From: Daphnia carinata
Lineage: Eukaryota > Arthropoda > Branchiopoda > Diplostraca > Daphniidae
Assembly: GCF_022539665.2 (NCBI RefSeq)
Contig: NC_081339.1
Location: forward strand, 1,860,001-1,924,000
Length of the DNA: 64,000 nucleotides
Reading direction: 5' to 3'
Under the pieces are notes generated by a model. That model had not been told where the DNA came from. It worked only from the letters and a program-made list of their open reading frames with translations, and did no database searches. A program made the position numbers and the translations under genes. Positions 41,537 through 54,600 of the stretch are shown here, piece by piece. Numbering within the stretch: position 1 is the stretch's first letter; each line of letters opens with the position of its first letter.

Positions 41537-44500
41537 ATGCTATTTTGGGAATTTTGTAGCGTATGTGAAGAAATTACTTTAAGCAAGAGAAGTGAAAAGT
41601 TAGAGCGTCTCAAGAAATTCCTAACGGAGTGTCGGCAAAGAATTCAAGAAGACAAAAACCTCACAATGTATTCTGTGATGCGTCTTCTTCTTCCCCATCT
41701 TGATCGTTCGAGAGGACCTTATGGAATTAAAGAGGCTTCACTAGCAAAATTGTACTTAAAAATTTTTTGCCTTCCTAAAGATGGACCAGATGCAATTAGA
41801 TTGCTGACATATAAGTATTACAGACAAAAATTTATTTTATCAAAATGTTGTAACCATAATAAAAAGCTTTTATGTTTAGGGTACCAAAGACTACTCAAAC
41901 TCTGGCCAAAGACTTTGCAGACATCTGCTACAACATTTTGAGGATGCGCTGTAGCTCAGATGTTAGTTCATTGAGTGTTTCTGAAATCAACCAATATCTA
42001 GAAAATTTATCAAAAACATACATGTTAAAGAAGTTGGAAAACACAGAAAAGCTTCTGCAGCCTCTCTTGATGAAATTGTCTGCATTGGAACAAAAGTGGT
42101 TAATCAGAATAATTCTAAGAGATGTTAAACTTACAGGGTTGAGTGACAAGATTGTGTTGTCAGCTTATCATCCAGATGCAAAGGAATTATATGATGTCTC
42201 AAATGATCTGGAGAAAGTTTGCACGACACTACTTAACCCACTAAGTCGATCTTCCGAAATAGAAATTTCCCTCTTTAATCCATTCCGCCCAATGTTAGCA
42301 GATAGACTTGAAATGTCTAAAGTTTTCGCGAAAATGGGGAACAAGCCATTCTACGTAGAGACGAAAATTGACGGAGAAAGAATGCAAATTCATAAATGCG
42401 GAAAGAGGTTTTGACACCAATGTTCTAAAAGAAATTTGGAAACTCATATCTGCTTTTACAGGTATGGGTATTATTCACGGCGTGGCTTCGACTACACGTC
42501 CAACTTCGGTGCCAACTCGTCGTCGGGAAGTCTTAGCCCTCGCCTAGAGGAATGCTTCCGTGAAACTGTGACCAGTTGCATTATAGATGGTGAAATGGTA
42601 GCTTGGAACGTCAATGGTTCCTTTATAGTGTCTAAGGGCGAAAACATAGACGTTAAATCCATATCTTCTACTGGTGAACTGGTTCCATGTTTCGTCGCTT
42701 TTGATATTCTGTTATTGAATGATGAAGTCCTATCTAATCTACCTTACCAGGTTTTTTCTTCTTCAAAGAATAGTCTTCCTGAAAAAACTCATTCTATGAA
42801 TCCTCTTAGGAACGACTAAAGCTACTGGAATCTGCAGTTAAAACTAAAGAAAGTGTTGTTCAGTTTCCGAGTCGCAAACTTGCTACGACAAAAATGGAAG
42901 TGACAAACTTGCTTAATGACGCAATCGATCAACGCGAAGAAGGGATCGTCCTGAAAAGTCCAGACTCGATCTACAAGCCTAATGAACGTAGAGGAGGATG
43001 GTTCAAGGTTAAACTGTTCACAATTAGAGCTTTATCCTTAGCGATAAGATTTTTTTTTTCTAAAGGTGAAACCCGAGTACGTGAATGCGATGATGGATCA
43101 TTTAGGTATAAAAACAAGGAAAGAAATGGAAAATTAATAGTATTCGTTTCAAATATCAAAAATGTTTTACATTAGATTTGATCATATTGGGTGGCTACCA
43201 TGGACAAGGAAGACGAAGAAATTTGATCGCGATGTTTTTAGTAGGTGTGGCCGTCCCATCCTTAGAAAACGAGAAAGAACAGCTGGAATTCTATTCTTTC
43301 GCTCGCGTCGGCTCGGGTTTTTCAGATAAACAACTTCTTAGCTTGCTCGAAAAATTGGACCCGCATTGGCAAAAGTGGGACAAAAATGCCCCTCCGCCAA
43401 AAATTCACTGTGGTAGAGAAAAACCTGATGTTTGGATCAATCCTTCGTCATCGGCAATATTAGAGGCTAGTTTCTGTCTGTGTTATTGAAAATATTTTTT
43501 ACCGGGTTAATCGGGTGCACCATACAGATAAAAGCGTCGGAAATTGTATCGAGCAACTCTTACAAAGCGGGATCAACATTACGATTTCCCAGAGTGGAGC
43601 GTGTACGTGAAGACCGAGCTTGGTATTCCTGCATGACTTTAAGTGAAGTAAACGAAATGAGAAAAATGGCTTCAGGAAAGCTTGTCACGCGACATTGCAG
43701 TTTTCAAGGTAAAGCTAAGTTTATGCGTTGCCGATGTGTATGGTACAATCGTTTTAAAACTGGCTTTCTTGCTAATTATTTTTTTTTTTACTGACCAATT
43801 GCAGACGACATACCTAGCGGCAAACGCCTTAAAACAACAAGTGTGATTGCAGGAGTTGCTACCCTATTCCAAGCGGCGGATACATCCGATATCAAAAGTT
43901 CATCAAACTGTTTTTCCGACAAAGAAATTTGCGTTTTAAATGGCTCTGGGTCCCTTACGAAACAAGAACTAGAACGGCGTGTAGTGTCAGGTGGTGGTAT
44001 TGTTGTCCAACATCCAAGTGATTCTATTTTTTACTATTTTGTTTTATATTCACTGAATTTTTATACCAGATACTTTTCCTAGCACATTCTACATTTTGCA
44101 TCATTGCGGTGAAAGACGATATACGGGTAAAAAGCCTTAAAGCACGACCAAAATGGGATATTGTACGTCCTGCGTGGCTACTGCGCTGTTTAAACTTCAA
44201 TCGGCTCGTTCCATTCTGCCCTCAAGATTTGCTGGTCGCCACGCAAGCCACGAAAGAAATATTAGCCCAAAATTTCGATCGATTTGGTAATAGCCTGAGA
44301 GAACCCACTTCAGCTGAAGATGTTGGTCCGATTCTTCAACAGATCAAAGATTTGGTATGGCTAGTTTTTTATTATTTACTTTTTTTTTCTTTTCATTTTT
44401 TCCATATATTTTACAATTTTTTTTGTTTTGTGTGCTAGGAAAACCCAACGCCTTTAAGTGTATTTGAGATAGCTGATCTTGAATATCAAATATTTGGAAA

Positions 44501-44825
44501 GTTACACAAGTACGGCATTTTCCGAACCTGCATTGTTTATGTTGATGTGTTGGAAACGATATCAGATTCCAATAGCCTAATCATTTCGCGAGAGCTGCAG
44601 ATCATTTCGCTTGACCTCCGCATCTATGGCGCTCAAGTTTTGAATCACATGGACCCTTCGGTAACCCATGTTGTATGTGATCCAGTCGCATACCCTCATC
44701 GAGTCTCTATGTGGAAATCGATGAACCGTCAGCAAGAAGTCAAGTTTAAACTGGTTCGACCAGAGTGGGTCGCACATTCCATAACCCAAGGAAATTTGCT
44801 GGATGAAATAGCATATTACCCGTAG
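41537..44825 (+). CDS. LIG4: DNA ligase IV (ATP-dependent, non-homologous end joining)
   Basis: DNA ligase IV seals double-strand breaks in end joining together with XRCC4 in the nucleus. Exons are 41537-41814, 41880-42407, 42462-42750, 42810-43007, 43066-43105, 43176-43465, 43528-43708, 43805-44017, 44083-44354 and 44439-44825, in exact frame for 891 residues, close to the vertebrate 911. The N-terminal DNA-binding domain includes MRLLLPHLDRSRGPYGIKE. The active-site motif is ETKIDGERMQ with the adenylated Lys at about residue 255. Later nucleotidyltransferase and OB-fold motifs are REEGIVLKSPDSIYK, WFKVKPEYV and DLIILGGYHGQGRRR. Two BRCT repeats follow (EICVLNGSGSLTKQELERRV; MDPSVTHVV to PEWVAHSI), flanking the XRCC4-binding region. 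The intron after exon 6 has a GC donor (GAG then GCTAGT). An upstream exon encoding extra N-terminal residues is possible. Confidence 0.97.
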
Positions 44826-46365
44826 ACGAATTCTTTATCTGGTGTAATAGACGACATTCGTAACATTCATTGTATGTTTAAAATTTTCCCCCATTCTTGT
44901 TCTGTTGGTTTATTATTAAAATAGTGGAAAACAATAAGCTTGAAAAATAAAATTGCCTATATACCTTTTAGATGCTAATTGATTCCCATCTGCGACAAGG
45001 TGAATGAGTATAAGCTTGCCCCGAATAGCTATTTTTATAGAAGAAAATGTTACCTACGTTGAGTGTTTCAATTATAGGGTAACTTTATGATCAACTCACT
45101 TTTTCAATCATTAAAAATTTATTATTAAAAAGATAAACTATGACAGTTGGCATGTTGTTTCTATTGAATATTGTTTAAATGTCTAGTTTAACTATACCTA
45201 AGTTTTTCCTCACTGCATAGTAGAGAATAATAGGTAAAATAACTTCATTCCTTTTTCGTAGCATAACATTTGTTCATGGAGTTGTCATAAAAAAGTAACA
45301 CTCAGTTTGTTTATGGTTAAAATTCTCATTTTTCAAATGGGATTTTCTATTTTATTTAGTTGTTTGTTGTAGTTATTTTGTAGAGCTTTCTCAGTTTATA
45401 GTCCAATCTTGTGTCGAAGCGCTGTAAAACAAGAGCGACCTGAAAACACAATCGATGACCGCTCTGTACAGATGGTTTATGGGCGTAAATAAAGTTTATC
45501 GACATCCAATAAAATTCATGGGAGAATGACGAGTGTTATGGCATAATATAATAAGCCCGACTTTTCTTATATCCTTAGCCGGGCTAATTTAGTCAGGCTT
45601 AAAATTTTTTTTTTTTTAACGGATTGTCATAGCGTGTTGTCCCTAAATGAGATATTTGTTTTTATAATCTTTTGTTTGACAAAACATTTTTTCTATATTA
45701 TTTTAATTAATTATTTCTTTGAATCGCCATCCGATTGAAGTTGATCGAGATGATGATTGAGGTTTTCAGCACCAGACAGTGTGGGTGGACAATAGGTACA
45801 CAATAAAATATACTTGTCCACAGAATAGTCAATCAACATGTTTCATTTTGAACAAACGAAGTCACGCAAGGAAGCAAATTCTATCATTTTTCCGGTCGGA
45901 GCATCACTTATTATATAAATATAAAACATATATTCTACTTCATTTTCCGTGACCGGTTTTCAGTTTTACCTGATCGATATTGTATGTTTTCAAGTTTATT
46001 GGTTAAGCTTACGTAACTGATGGACGCATTTCTTTCCAGAATTCTTTGTCTGAATTGGAACGCGTAGGTTCATGACTTCATCATCATTTACTGTAGCTTT
46101 CGCTAAAATAAATTTTTGTACCAAACGATTTAACAAAAGCTGGTTTTCGAGTTTCTAAGAGAAGAGTGTATCGATGACAACGAGATAGCAAGTGAACAGA
46201 GAAGCTTCCATTAAGTACTTTTTAACTCTCTGAACTAACTTAATGTTTTCTTTAATCGACCTTCATTATTGCTCTTTCTACAAGGATTAAGATTTTTCAT
46301 AAGATACGATATTTGTGTAATCGAGCTTATACACGGATGGCGGCAAAATAGGTACATCGGTTGCA
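44826..46365. other. Convergent 3' flank region of LIG4 and NUP85
   Basis: This 1.5-kb AT-rich stretch lies between two genes that end toward each other. I see only short open frames and no RNA gene. Confidence 0.6.
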
Positions 46366-48923
46366 TTAATCACAACCTGTTTGTTGTACGAAACATTTCG
46401 CCAAATTACGACTTAGTGCCAATGTTATCAACATAGTTTTATCTGAATTGAGTTGGCAATTTGGATGAGGTATGGGTTCGGCGTCGTCTTGGAAAGAAGA
46501 TGTTAACTCTTGTAGACTTTGCATTAATTCGTAGGTCTGCTCTGATGTAAAAACTGGTGGATTGGTTTCTAGTAATGGTAACGCATCCATAAGCAATACT
46601 GCCCAAAAGCTGACAAAAAAAAAGCAATAAATTAAGTTTTAATACTATGCCACTATGAGATAGCTGCGAAAAACTTACTATTTTGGAGCGATGCGTGAGG
46701 AAATCAAAGAGATCAAAAGGTTCGCTGCTGAATGGAAATCATTTGCACTATACAGTCGATGAAATTCTCTGTATTTTCCGAGGAACGCCAAACGGTCGCT
46801 TGCCAGAAGTCCAGCCCCCAGTGAGTCTAGCAAGTCCGTTGAAGTGAAGTCTGAATCCTGAAGGTAGCGTTCTAGAACGGCATCCGCCGCATAAGTAGCC
46901 AGAGGTGCATCTTGCGCTCGCACAGCCCAAGCGACTGCTGCACCAAGTCGCCCGTTTTTCAAGGCATGCCGTCCCATAACGCGACAAACTGAGGTTACAA
47001 CTGACGTTAATTTTCGTCGTTCGGCAACCGCTATCAATTTTGAGGCCTTTAATTCCGATTGACATGGAAGACGTGTAAGCAAGTGTTCGAGCGTTGCTGA
47101 ACCGAATGTCGGACAATGGTCGAGATAGAGGACGCCAACGGACCACAACGATTGGTGGCTGAAAAGACAAATGGCATAGTCCCGAAGCAAAGTTTCTCTC
47201 AGTTGTAGAGAATTAATGTCTTCAAACGACTGAAGCGCCCCCGCATGGTATAATAAATCAGCAAGATGAGCGGTAAACCACGAGTTGTCCAAAACACCAT
47301 ACATTTCACCTATTACCTGCATGTAAAAATTTTAAAAATAATTACATTATTTAAGTATTAAGGGCGGAGAAAAATGGTTTTGTAACAATAAATGTAGTCA
47401 ATGGTAGGGAAACTTACACTCCACGGAGTGTAACGGGTAAGGTTTAAGTATAAATTGTGGCGGACTCACTTTACGTGTGTCCCGTCGAAGAACTGCTAAA
47501 AGGGTTGCATCTAAAGGCGACAAATCACCAAATCCAGTAAAGGCGGATAAAAATTGGTCTGCTTGATCGCCCAGTGATGCAGCACTTATCGTAGGCTGTG
47601 TGAACGTCAACTGAGTTATCATTCGCTGGTACCAGGTTTCGAAGAAATCAGCAACCGTATCAAATGCTTCTTCTTTCCCGCAAAGTATCTTAAAAAGAAA
47701 AAACCGTAATGAGTAATTAAAAGAATAGACAACAAAGAAGAAGACAATGAAGGTCCTTGGTTACCTAATAAAACTAAAAGGAAATGCCTCAATATTAATT
47801 TAATCTCTTTAGTACGAAAGGAGAAATTAGAATTTACAACGTAGGACGATGCCCTATGAAACGGCACGCTGGTGCAGAATGCTATGTACACTTGAACCCA
47901 CATACCTCCATAAGAAGCTGTAAATCTTGCGAATCGAAGAAATCTCCAGCTTGAATTCGAGATTCACACTCTTCCTTCCAATGATTCCATCGAAAAGTAA
48001 ATTCGGGAGCAGAAACAGGCGAATTCATCTAAAAAAATTAATCAAACTGAATCACCACAAGTATTACATTAAAATTAACGCAACTCTAACTCAAATTAGT
48101 TGTCTTACACTGAAAACTGGCATCTTCTTCAGCAATTCAAAGGCACTTTGGAAAGCATCAGTTTGGAAACTAGAATGAATTCTTAATAATTTAATAGCAC
48201 TGTCTATACGCAACTGGAACACCAATCCATAAAGGGCTTTCCAGTAGTTATCATGCTGTGCTGGATTAGGAGATAATAATACTGTTCCAGTTTCCTCCAC
48301 AGCAAATGGGAAGTGAATGCGAATCCATTCAAGAAGATGTGGAAGAATTCCAAGTGGATTCTCAAGATACATGATTTCACACAAGTTCCACACCAATTCA
48401 GCTTTGTAAAATATTTCACTCATTTCTTGAATTGCTTGAGTAGTTTCATTAGTTTCTGCAAGATCAGCAGCTTGATTCAAATCTTCAATGCAAGCATTGA
48501 TAATGCAGCGATACTGATGGCTGGACTGAATAAGCTCAGATAGACTTTTACCAACTCTAGCTTGGATGGCAATAAATGCACCACAAGATTCATTAACAAG
48601 TTTACGAACAAAAGGATTGTACAAGGTGCGCTCCCACGAAATCACAAACAAATTCTTCCTAGAACAAGGCACACCTGCTTTAGGCAAAACACAGAGAATC
48701 AATAGAGGATGCATTTAGTATATGTATCAGTCATACCCAATGTGATGGATTGAGAAAACTCAGTAGGAAATGCAACCAAGTTGTTACCATAGCCCCAGCT
48801 AAGTCCAATATTTTTATTTTGGATAAATGTGCTGTCAGGGATTCCCTATAGGACAAAATAAATGAGCTTGGTGAATCCGAAAATTCATAAGTTTAAGATT
48901 CTGATTACAATGGGCTCAAGCAT
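46366..48923 (-). CDS. NUP85: Nucleoporin Nup85 (Y-complex scaffold)
   Basis: Nup85 is an alpha-helical scaffold subunit of the nuclear pore Y (Nup107-160) complex. Exons are 48909-48923, 48737-48845, 48109-48674, 47906-48028, 47470-47688, 46679-47316 and 46366-46609, in exact frame for 637 residues (vertebrate protein about 656). Family landmarks are ACIEDLNQAADLA, ELVWNLCEIMYLENP, WFTAHLADLLYHAGALQ, GAAVAWAVRAQDA, DRLAFLGKYREFHRLY, SSRIAPKYFWAVLLMDALPL and FTSEQTYELMQSLQELTS. The proposed first coding exon is only five codons (MLEPI); it keeps frame and has a GT donor, but a different start cannot be excluded. The N-terminal region is shorter than in vertebrates. A cluster of ATCGAT sites lies just upstream. 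Confidence 0.94.
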
Positions 48924-49107
48924 TTTGAATTGAGATACAAGACTGGCAGCTTCTAAAATCGTGTGTAGATTTACATACAATTGGTAACCGGTATTGCCCG
49001 GTATACTACAGACAAAATCCACAAGAAAATATCTTAAATCTGAACTTCGACTTCGAAATCTCCTACGAAATTTTTTTGTCTGCTTCAAACTTAGCCGTTG
49101 GCCCGGA

Positions 49108-49170
49108 ATCGATAATAGAAGTAATCGATTGGGTTAACCGCCCGATCAATCGACTTTTGCATAATCGATA
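49108..49170. promoter_or_regulatory. ATCGAT (DRE-like) cluster upstream of NUP85
   Basis: ATCGATA occurs at 49108-49114 and 49164-49170 and ATCGATT at 49124-49130, about 190-250 bases upstream of the NUP85 start. In insects TATCGATA is the DREF/BEAF-bound element of housekeeping and replication promoters. Only the core ATCGATA matches here, so binding is inferred. Confidence 0.5.
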
Positions 49171-49457
49171 ACAAAAATCGGTCACCCAAATTTTGCTCCG
49201 CAAATTTCGCGGCCCTCTAGTGTCAACTTATGCTATTGCACTGTAAACTTTGCGCCAAATTGTGCTATTACTCCGCAACCTGAATTATCCATGCTTGACA
49301 TTCAAACATTTTTAAAACTTGCTTGTTCTTTTATCGTGAAAATTTGAAGATTTTCATGGACCTAATACTTATCTTATTAGTTTGGCCATGGTATACGCAA
49401 ATGCTTTTACGACAATTGCACCCAATGTCGTTACTTGAAAGACATGTTGGCCCAAGT

Positions 49458-49824
49458 CAGACTTGCCGCGCCGATCATTTTTAGCGATCATTTTTGTGCA
49501 GCATCTAACGGTAATAATTTACACTGTTTCGCGAAAATAGCATTGGCTGTCACAGCGACAGGCCCTGGCGGCCATTGAGGGTAAACACTAAACAGTTTCC
49601 TTCAATTGGCATTCGCAAAAATAGCAGTGAAATAGAACCCTACGGCTGAAAATCTACAGCTAGATGGCGAAAAGTTTGATCGCTAAAAACGATCGGATCG
49701 CGATCAATTTTTTGGGATCGCCGATCCGATCTCCGATCTTTTTCAAAAGATCGGATCGGCGATCAATTTTTTGATCGGAGATCGGATCGGCGATCAATTT
49801 TTGATCGCGATCGCGGCAAGTCTG
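49458..49824. mobile_element. hAT-type MITE, copy 2 (367 bp) with 8-bp target-site duplication
   Basis: This copy has the same 13-base inverted ends as copy 1 (CAGACTTGCCGCG and CGCGGCAAGTCTG) and a different perfect 8-bp flanking duplication, GCCCAAGT, at 49450-49457 and 49825-49832. Its core and right half are nearly identical to 17221-17593. It lacks about 100 bases of GATCGGATCGG-rich sequence that copy 1 has inside its left end, and one tandem GATCGCTAAAAACGATCG unit. High identity between copies points to recent movement. It sits between NUP85 and MRM2. Confidence 0.92.
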
Positions 49825-50217
49825 GCCCAAGTGCACAAACGACGCGCAATCAATAACTGATTTGTTCCAAGTAAATCAAATACATTCCTTGCTGAAGATA
49901 CTTAATTTTTTTTCAAATTATGCTGTTATGTCAGTATGAAATTTAGAAGACAAAATACACATGTTAAAACTAGCAAATGAAAAAAGGTAAATATAAATTT
50001 GAAAAGATAATTGAGTTATAGTAGAATTACATCTAGTTTTTACTTGCGCAATAAGTAGCATAACTTATTATTATTACTTATAGTAATGTTGTGTTTATAT
50101 GTTGTGTACAGCAGCAAGCATCGCACTTTGTGGTACAATAGCGCTTTTTCACACAAGAGGGCCGCAAAGTTTGCGGTGCAATAGATCTTATCATCGGGCT
50201 GCAGCCCTGATTATGTA

Positions 50218-50325
50218 CCCCGATTAAACCCCGATTGAGTTAGCGGCGAAAGACATTTTAAACCCGGAAACCCTGTCCCAATGCCGCGAAATTCGATCCC
50301 CGATTGGTAGAAAAGCGCCCCGATT
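50218..50325 (+). promoter_or_regulatory. Four CCCCGATT repeats upstream of MRM2
   Basis: CCCCGATT occurs at 50218-50225, 50229-50236, 50298-50305 and 50318-50325, all on the plus strand. The last two extend to CCCCGATTGG, which includes an inverted CCAAT core (ATTGG). The start codon of MRM2 is at 50475. A CCAAT/NF-Y-type promoter element is a plausible reading but unproven. Confidence 0.45.
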
Positions 50326-50474
50326 GGCTCGGGGCTACTGTAACACAATCTCTGCCCCTGACCCAGAGTCCTATGCTCACCGCAGACCGCGACGCAAGAG
50401 TAGCAGACTATTTTCATTGTGATCGTAGTAATATCTTATTAAAAACTCACAAAATAAGGAACATTGATCAAGTC

Positions 50475-51488
50475 ATGAACATTACTTATCCTTTTATTAG
50501 AACGTTTTATACATCTTCAAGGTACCTTAAAAAAGTACCAGAACGTTTAAAAGGACGCAGCAAAAGTTCACAGGAATGGCTAATTCGGCAAATGAACGAC
50601 GAATATGTTTTTAAGGCAAAAATAGAAAATTACAGGTGAACAGTTAAACACGAAGTATAAAAAAATACAATGCCCAAAGTTTATCTTTGATAATTTTAAA
50701 ATTTTCTTGGACTTACTTTTATCTCTTTTCAAGGAAGAGCTAGAAGTGCATTTAAATTAATTGAAATCGATAGTAAATTTAATATACTTAAACCGGGAGA
50801 TGTTGTTGTGGAGTGTGGAGCTGCTCCTGGTGCTTGGACTCAGGTATCTGTGAAAAGAATCAATTCTGCTGGGACAGGTATTACACTTTGCTAAATGTTT
50901 TTTGTAGAAAACTAGAATTTCTTTAAATTTGGGCAGTGCCTGGAAAGCTCCAAGGAAAACATATAGCTGTTGATCTTCAACCAATGTTTGTTAATAAATT
51001 TAAATGCACTAGGTCTGATATTGAAAAAAATAATTTTGCATAGGTATCCAGTTGAAGGAGCACATATCTTGGCTCCTTTGGACTTTACCAAATTGTCATC
51101 ACAGACCAAAGTAACAGAGATGCTAGACGGCTGTCTTGCAGATGTAGTGCTCAGTGATATGGTAAGGTCACTTTTATTTGTGATTTTTCTTGAACTACTA
51201 CAGCAATATCACATTGTTTTTATATAGGCTCCGGCAGCAACAGGTGTACGTGAACTGGACCAAGATCAAATTTTGTCATTAGGTTATTCGGTGATGACGT
51301 ACGCGCAACAGATCTCTAAGGATGGAGCTAAGCTTCTGATAAAACTGTGGGCTGGAGGAAGGATAAAACAGTTAGAAAATGAGCTTTTGTTACACTATTC
51401 TCGCGTCAAAATCGTTAAACCACCTAGTAGTAGGCAGGATTCAGCTGAATTATTTCTTCTGGCCAGCAATTTTAAAAGAAATACATAG
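50475..51488 (+). CDS. MRM2: Mitochondrial rRNA 2'-O-methyltransferase MRM2 (FtsJ/RrmJ family)
   Basis: MRM2 methylates the ribose of a uridine in the peptidyl-transferase centre of the mitochondrial large rRNA, using S-adenosylmethionine. Exons are 50475-50635, 50738-50877, 50937-50985, 51044-51161 and 51228-51488 (242 residues, exact frame). The basic N-terminus rich in Arg, Ser and Thr ([20 protein letters not shown]) fits a mitochondrial targeting peptide. The core shows [20 protein letters not shown], the SAM-binding [28 protein letters not shown] and VVLSDMAPAATGV. The catalytic tetrad is visible as about Lys60 (SAFKL), Asp155 (LSDM), Lys195 (LLIKLW) and Glu230 (DSAELFLL). The gene converges with NPL4, whose stop codon is 178 bases downstream. 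Confidence 0.95.
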
Positions 51489-51665
51489 ATTTTCACGTTC
51501 TCAATGCTTTGGTGTTTCAATTTATTCTATTATTTTCGAGATTTTCTAATACTCCAAACGCAAAACTTCACCAACCATCAATGCCTCATCCATGTATTCA
51601 GCCCATCCTAAGCTACATCATCACTGACTCTGAGCACACTTTGACAGTTTACTTGCCACCGCGAC

Positions 51666-54600
51666 TTAGATTTGATGCGGCAAATTGCAAATCTCGCACG
51701 AAGATAAATTAGGTGCATTGATAAAAGTGCAGTGAACACATGTCCACGATTTACCACCCACAGCTCCTGAAGCTCCTTCCTCCATTGGTTGACCTGCTAC
51801 CGACATTTGATCAGCATGAGCTAGAAGCTGTAACACAGTGCTCCATTGATCACCAGATGCCCATTGGTTTGCAAGAGCGGCATCTTTAGAGTGAATGGCT
51901 TCCAATAATGGATCCATACTTTCCTGCAATTTTGTATGAAATTAAAAAGGGCTAGCACGGACAAACGGTAACAGAAATGTACAAACTACTACTTGCCATG
52001 AGCGGAAGCATGTCCATTGTGGCGATATAAATAAGAAAATGGAAATCTGAAGCGGCATCAATGAAACGGTGACGAGAAAACTGGTTCAGGTAGGAAGCCA
52101 AAGCCGATACATCTTGCAGATGCCCATCGATAGGTCTAAATGGAATCGGTATGGTGTTATTGCAGGTCATTATGCAATGTAATTTTATCCAGTTGGTTAT
52201 ACCTATTTTCAACAGGAAATGCTTTGTGTGAACCTGCAGCAAACGTAAAAACGGGCTCCAGCGGAGTTGAGACTGGAACGTCGACTAACAAGTATTCAAC
52301 TGGAAGCGGACGGGCTTCCCGAGTCACTTCATTTCCATATGCATCTTTTTCCTGTAACGATTTATTTTCGAAATAAAAAATTTTCTTATTAAGAGTTATA
52401 TTTTTTAAACGTTTTGTTACAGCTTGCTGCACAAAAAAAATCAAATAACAGAAAACAAAATCAATAACAGATTAGAATGTTACGTTTCTACCTTCCTTTG
52501 GTGAACTGATCTGGAGGTAATAGTAAGAATAAAAAAAAAAACTGAAAAAAACAAAAATCAACGGCGACAGCGATTTTGCCACGTTGGCCACATGGATGTG
52601 CTGGCTAAACCAATCAAAACGTAGGCGACAGCTAGTGCTCACTAGACTTTAGGCCAGGCCGCTCTAGTTTTATTTCACTCCGGTTCAGAAAATAGTCTAC
52701 CAGAAAACGGAAAAAAGTTGCCTGAAGTTTCGCACTATTATGAAGCACACATGGCTCGTAGGGAGTTTAATATTTCACGAATATCACAGAACCCTTGATG
52801 CATCGTACTAGAATCACTTATAGCGCTAGTTGATATGGCTAATGGTGCCATGCAGTATTTAAAAAATGAGAGAATTTTAGCCACTTCTGTATTTCATTTG
52901 AGACGATTCCCTGCACCTTCCCTACAGATAAATCGGAATGTGATTTTTGATAATTATTAATCTATTGCATTCTCAATCCTAATTTATTTTTTGTCTAATC
53001 GAAGTGGATTACGTTGTTCAGCGTGCTGCCGATAGATGCCGGCTATGTTGCGGGACTGACGTCGTGGCCGGTAGAGTGCTCATGAACGTACACCACGTTT
53101 TCTAGCTCTTGTGGAGTGGAGAGAAAAAGGCTCGGATCGCCCTTCCCCACAGTTCTCTACACGAGCCGGCTTGATTGGCCACGTGACGCACGTGCAAAAG
53201 TAGGCTCAAATTCTTAATTTTTTCCTAATTTCGTTTTAAGCTCGAAGTATTTTAAGGTTTCAAAATAAACCACAGTAAAGAAACGAAAATTATTTGCCTA
53301 AAAGCTGAACACTAAATTCCTTTTGCCACTGGAATTATTGACATCAATTCGGCAGCAGACGTATCACGCGGTTGTCCCGCCGTGTTGCGTGTTGCTGCCA
53401 TTTTCCCCCAACTATGTTCCGTGCGCCACGCTGCATCTTAACAGTCGTCTCATAGCTCACTTGTTTAAATTCCGTACTTCTATTTGACTTTTTATTATTT
53501 TTAAAATAGAAACAAATCTCTTTTGGAGTAATGGAGACTCAAGCAGATTTGACGGCCACGCCTCTCAGTGATGCATGCCCAACGTGCAACAACGTACTGG
53601 AATTCGACTGGACGAGCGCAGAAAAGGTCTGCATCAACTGCATTCACAATCTCCAATACAAGGATGATTTGATACTGGATTTAAATGAAATGGCTAGCAA
53701 CTTCTCACTTGTTCAGCTGGGGAACTACCAATCCATCCCTACTTCCATGGCTAGCCCGGTGAACTCTTCTCTACACTCATCACCAGAAGTCTTCCTACCG
53801 AAATCTCTGGGTGAAACATCAGAATGTCCTCTTCATCACTCTGCCTGCCTCTATTGGTGCTACACTTGCATGACACCTGCCTGTCTGGTCTGTACCAGTC
53901 AGCAGCATTCCATGCTGACGGGGCACAGGACTGGACCTTTGAACGAAGCTCAAAGTCTCCTCTTGTCTCAACTCCAAGTAGAAGTTCAAGCAGTCAAGAA
54001 GATACACAGCGACAACAAACTGTTGACTGGGAGCCACAGAGAGTTTCTCTGTCTAGTGATGGAAGCCTGCACCAGTTTGGAAAACCTCATGAGAGAGGAA
54101 TTAAGTAGCCTCAACAAACAGAGCAGTTCAGCTGTGGCAAATGGGTTAAGCGAAGAAGATACTACCCAGTTTCTGCTTAACAAAGTTACTTTTCAATTAG
54201 CTGGACTTTCAGGCCCCGACGAAGCAGCCGAAATGCTCAGATCACTACAATCTGAACGAATTCGTCTTCAGACCAAGCAACAACAATTGGCGATGCAGCT
54301 GACTTTGAATCGTGTGATTGGTTCTAGCAACCAAGTACTGGACTTGCACACGTTTCGCCAAGCTGTTCAGAACCTACGCTACTCTGGCAATCGTGGACCG
54401 TCGACTATGGAACTACTACAATCTCCACCTAACCAGCCGGACGCAGTGGCCCTTTTGGCCAACGTGTGCAACGCTCGACTTTACACGAAACAACTTCTGG
54501 CCAGCTCCTTACTAACTTCGACATCCCCCAACAAAAGCAACAATTCGATGGCCAGCGTCCTGTCTCCCACTTCTCCTTTGCACTCGTCGTTCCCTCGATT

